Shown: piece by piece, positions 62,137 to 64,000 of the stretch
Layout of the letters: each line of letters starts with the position of its first letter
Numbering within the stretch: position 1 is the first letter of the stretch
From: Methylobacterium sp. J-070
GTDB lineage: Bacteria > Pseudomonadota > Alphaproteobacteria > Rhizobiales > Beijerinckiaceae
Assembly: GCF_022829385.1 (NCBI RefSeq)
Contig: NZ_JAKSXX010000290.1
Location: 186,001 to 250,000, forward strand
Direction: 5' to 3'
DNA: 64,000 nucleotides
The notes under the pieces: generated by a model
What the model saw: only the letters and a program-made list of their open reading frames with translations
Told to the model about the DNA's origin: nothing
The model's database searches: none
Position numbers and translations under genes: made by a program

Positions 62137-63582
62137 ATGCCCACCGTCCACTCCGTGCTGCCCTCGCTGACGCCGCTGCTGCCCGAGCTGATCCTCGGCA
62201 TCGGCGTGCTGGTCCTGATCCTCTACGGCGCCTGGCGCGGCGACCGCTCCGCCGAATCCGTGAGCATCGGCGCGCTGGTCCTGCTCCTGGTCGCCCTGTT
62301 CGTGGTGGTGTCGCAGCCGGTCCCCGGACGGGTCACGACCCTGTCGGGGGCCTTCGTCTCGGACGCCTTCTCCAAGGTGATGAAGTCGCTGGTTCTGCTC
62401 GGCTCGTCGGCGACGATTTTGCTGGCGCACGACTTCTTCAAGCGCGAGCGGATCGACCGGTTCGAGTTCCCGGTGCTGATCCTGCTCTGCACCATCGGCA
62501 TGATGGTGATGGTCTCGGCCAACGACCTGATCGCGCTCTATCTGGGTCTGGAACTGCAGTCGCTGGCCGCCTACGTGATCGCGGCGTTCCACCGCGACGA
62601 CGCCAAGTCCACCGAGGCCGGCCTGAAGTACTTCGTGCTGGGCGCGCTCTCCTCCGGCATGCTGCTGTACGGCGCCTCGCTGGTCTACGGGTTCACCGGC
62701 ACGGTCTCGTTCCCCGGCATCGTCTCGGCGCTGAACGAGAATGCCGGGCTGGGCATCGTGCTGGGCATCGTGTTCCTGGCCGCGGGCGTGTGCTTCAAGA
62801 TGTCGGCGGTGCCGTTCCACATGTGGACGCCCGACGTCTACGAGGGCTCGCCGACTCCGGTGACCGCCTTCTTCGCCACCGCGCCCAAGATGGCGGCCGT
62901 GTCGATGACCGTGCGGGTGTTCATCGGCGCGATGCCGGACGTGACGGCGATCTGGCAGCAGATCTTCATCTTCGTCTCGGTGGTCTCGATGGCGCTCGGC
63001 TCCTTCGCGGCCATCGGCCAGACCTCGATCAAGCGCCTGATGGCCTACTCGTCGATCGCCAATATCGGCTACGCGCTGATCGGGCTTGCCTGCGGCTCGG
63101 AGGAGGGGATCAGCGGCCTCGTCACCTACATGATCATCTACCTGGCGATGACGCTCGGCACCTTCGCGATCATCCTGTCGCTCCGGCGCCGGGACGTGAT
63201 GTTCGAGACGATCGAGGACCTGTCGGGCCTGTCGCGCACCCATCCGTGGCTGGCCTTCTGCCTCGCCGCGATGATGTTCTCGCTGGCCGGCATCCCGCCC
63301 CTCGCCGGGTTCTTCGCCAAGTTCTACGTCTTCGCCGCCGCCATCAAGGCGGGCCTCGTGACCCTGGCGGTGATCGGCGTCGTCACCAGCGTGATCGGGG
63401 CCTACTACTACCTGCGCATCGTGCGGATCATGTATTTCGACGAGCCGAAGGAGCCCTACGAGGCGATGGCCCCGGGGCTTCGCGTGGTGCTGGCCCTGTC
63501 GAGCGTCGTGGTGGTGCTGTTCTTCCTGCTGCCCGGACCGCTGGTCGGCGCCGCCGGCCGGGCCGCCCGGTCGCTGTTCTAG
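62137..63582 (+). CDS. nuoN: NADH-quinone oxidoreductase subunit N
   Basis: This 481-aa protein is ND2-like with about 14 membrane helices. Conserved parts are FLALYLGLELQSLAAYV-like (IALYLGLELQSLAAYVIAAF), LKYFVLGALSSGMLLYGASL, FKMSAVPFHMWTPDVYEGSP and MAYSSIANIGYALIGLACGS. It is the antiporter-like subunit nearest NuoK/J and the last canonical complex I gene. birA begins 54 bp downstream, the usual order in alphaproteobacteria. Confidence 0.97.
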   Translation: MPTVHSVLPSLTPLLPELILGIGVLVLILYGAWRGDRSAESVSIGALVLLLVALFVVVSQPVPGRVTTLSGAFVSDAFSKVMKSLVLLGSSATILLAHDFFKRERIDRFEFPVLILLCTIGMMVMVSANDLIALYLGLELQSLAAYVIAAFHRDDAKSTEAGLKYFVLGALSSGMLLYGASLVYGFTGTVSFPGIVSALNENAGLGIVLGIVFLAAGVCFKMSAVPFHMWTPDVYEGSPTPVTAFFATAPKMAAVSMTVRVFIGAMPDVTAIWQQIFIFVSVVSMALGSFAAIGQTSIKRLMAYSSIANIGYALIGLACGSEEGISGLVTYMIIYLAMTLGTFAIILSLRRRDVMFETIEDLSGLSRTHPWLAFCLAAMMFSLAGIPPLAGFFAKFYVFAAAIKAGLVTLAVIGVVTSVIGAYYYLRIVRIMYFDEPKEPYEAMAPGLRVVLALSSVVVVLFFLLPGPLVGAAGRAARSLF

Positions 63583-63636
63583 GGCATCGCGGGTTCCGGC
63601 TTTGACGGGCATACGACAGATCAAGAAACCGTCGCC

Positions 63637-64000
63637 TTGAGCTACAGACTCGGGCCCGAGGCACGCGCCCAGGGCCATCGCCTGCACGTCCACGATCGTC
63701 TCGGCTCCACCAACACGGAGGCCATGGGACAGGCGCGCGCGGGCGAGACCGGCCCGCTCTGGGTGGTGACGCACCGCCAGGAGGCGGGACGGGGCCGGCG
63801 GGGCAACGCCTGGGCGTCGCTGCCGGGCAACCTCGCCGCGAGCGTGCTCTGGCCGGTCCTGGGCGTGCCGCCGGAGCATCTCGCGGAACTGGGCTTCGTC
63901 GCCGGTCTCGCGCTGATCGATGCGCTGTCGGCCGCCTGCGGCACCCTGCCGGATACCGAAGCCGGGGGCGGCGCCCGATCTGTGAAGCTCAAATGGCCCA
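63637..64000 (+). CDS. birA: Biotin--[acetyl-CoA-carboxylase] ligase, N-terminal part
   Basis: The reading frame runs off the window end (121 residues visible). It has the catalytic-domain order of BirA without the N-terminal HTH: LGSTNTEAM (substrate loop), VVTHRQEAGRGRRGNAW (the GRGRRG.xW biotinoyl-AMP loop), NLAASVLWPV, a GLALIDALSA helix, and KLKWP at the end, where WPND follows in homologues. The start is probably TTG at 63637 (LSYRLGPEAR); no good ribosome site was seen. It attaches biotin to acetyl-CoA carboxylase and other carboxylases. Lack of the HTH means it does not repress biotin genes. Confidence 0.88.
   Translation, partial: MSYRLGPEARAQGHRLHVHDRLGSTNTEAMGQARAGETGPLWVVTHRQEAGRGRRGNAWASLPGNLAASVLWPVLGVPPEHLAELGFVAGLALIDALSAACGTLPDTEAGGGARSVKLKWP

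Noticed and set aside
48000..63880. Long minus-strand frames across the nuo operon (several of 400-800 aa)
   Set aside because: They are His/Arg/Asp/Gly-rich shadows of GC-rich membrane-protein genes. Every region is already occupied by a well-identified nuo gene.

Overview
The window looks like the chromosome of a Methylobacterium-like alphaproteobacterium (Hyphomicrobiales). The backbone is very GC-rich. It carries a complete alphaproteobacterial nuoA-N operon with separate nuoC and nuoD and long NuoE. It also has the hemD / mitofilin-like / hemY neighbourhood, MucR-, DUF1127- and DUF3618-type proteins, and GTG/TTG starts behind clear ribosome binding sites. The genus is inferred from gene content and style, not from a marker gene.

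Left backbone (1-9283): a small DUF3618 membrane protein, a soluble cytochrome P450, a small unknown protein, a 1-kb stretch without a gene, and a very large (1750 aa) subtilisin-type autotransporter.

Genomic island (9283-32433): a 125-bp perfect direct repeat, containing a whole tRNA-Thr(GGT) gene plus about 49 bp upstream, brackets an integrated element with a unit length of 23,026 bp. A tyrosine integrase lies just inside the right repeat, and a P4-type primase/helicase lies in the middle. No conjugation or virion genes are visible. Cargo, left to right: an MgtC-type membrane protein; a broken histidine phosphatase; a tightly coupled four-gene operon (heme-oxygenase-like diiron protein, PUA/Nmad-like protein, ImmA/IrrE metallopeptidase, PIN nuclease) that looks like an undescribed toxin-antitoxin or defence cassette; an ACS-type MFS transporter; small secreted and membrane proteins; a helix-hairpin-helix protein; a carbamoyltransferase / two unknowns / SGNH hydrolase operon; MucR and XRE regulators with a decayed XRE duplicate; a YihY membrane protein; a DUF2235 hydrolase; and three small ORFs, two of them behind CtrA-like TTAA-N7-TTAA boxes. 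Several stretches (about 10.7-13.5, 17.6-21.5 and 23.6-27.3 kb) are clearly more AT-rich than the backbone.

Middle backbone (32434-47346): a Nudix hydrolase; a leftward mutarotase - HemD/mitofilin fusion ORF - HemY operon; an ABC exporter; two small proteins; an OmpR/EnvZ-class two-component pair facing a membrane-anchored OB-fold-like protein; a MocR-type GntR/aminotransferase regulator; a DUF1127 protein; an EamA permease; and tRNA-Asp.

Right backbone (47673-64000): respiratory complex I in the order A B C D E (orf84) F (orf69) G H I J K L M N, followed by birA, which runs off the window. The two inserted small genes encode related coiled-coil proteins not found among canonical complex I subunits.
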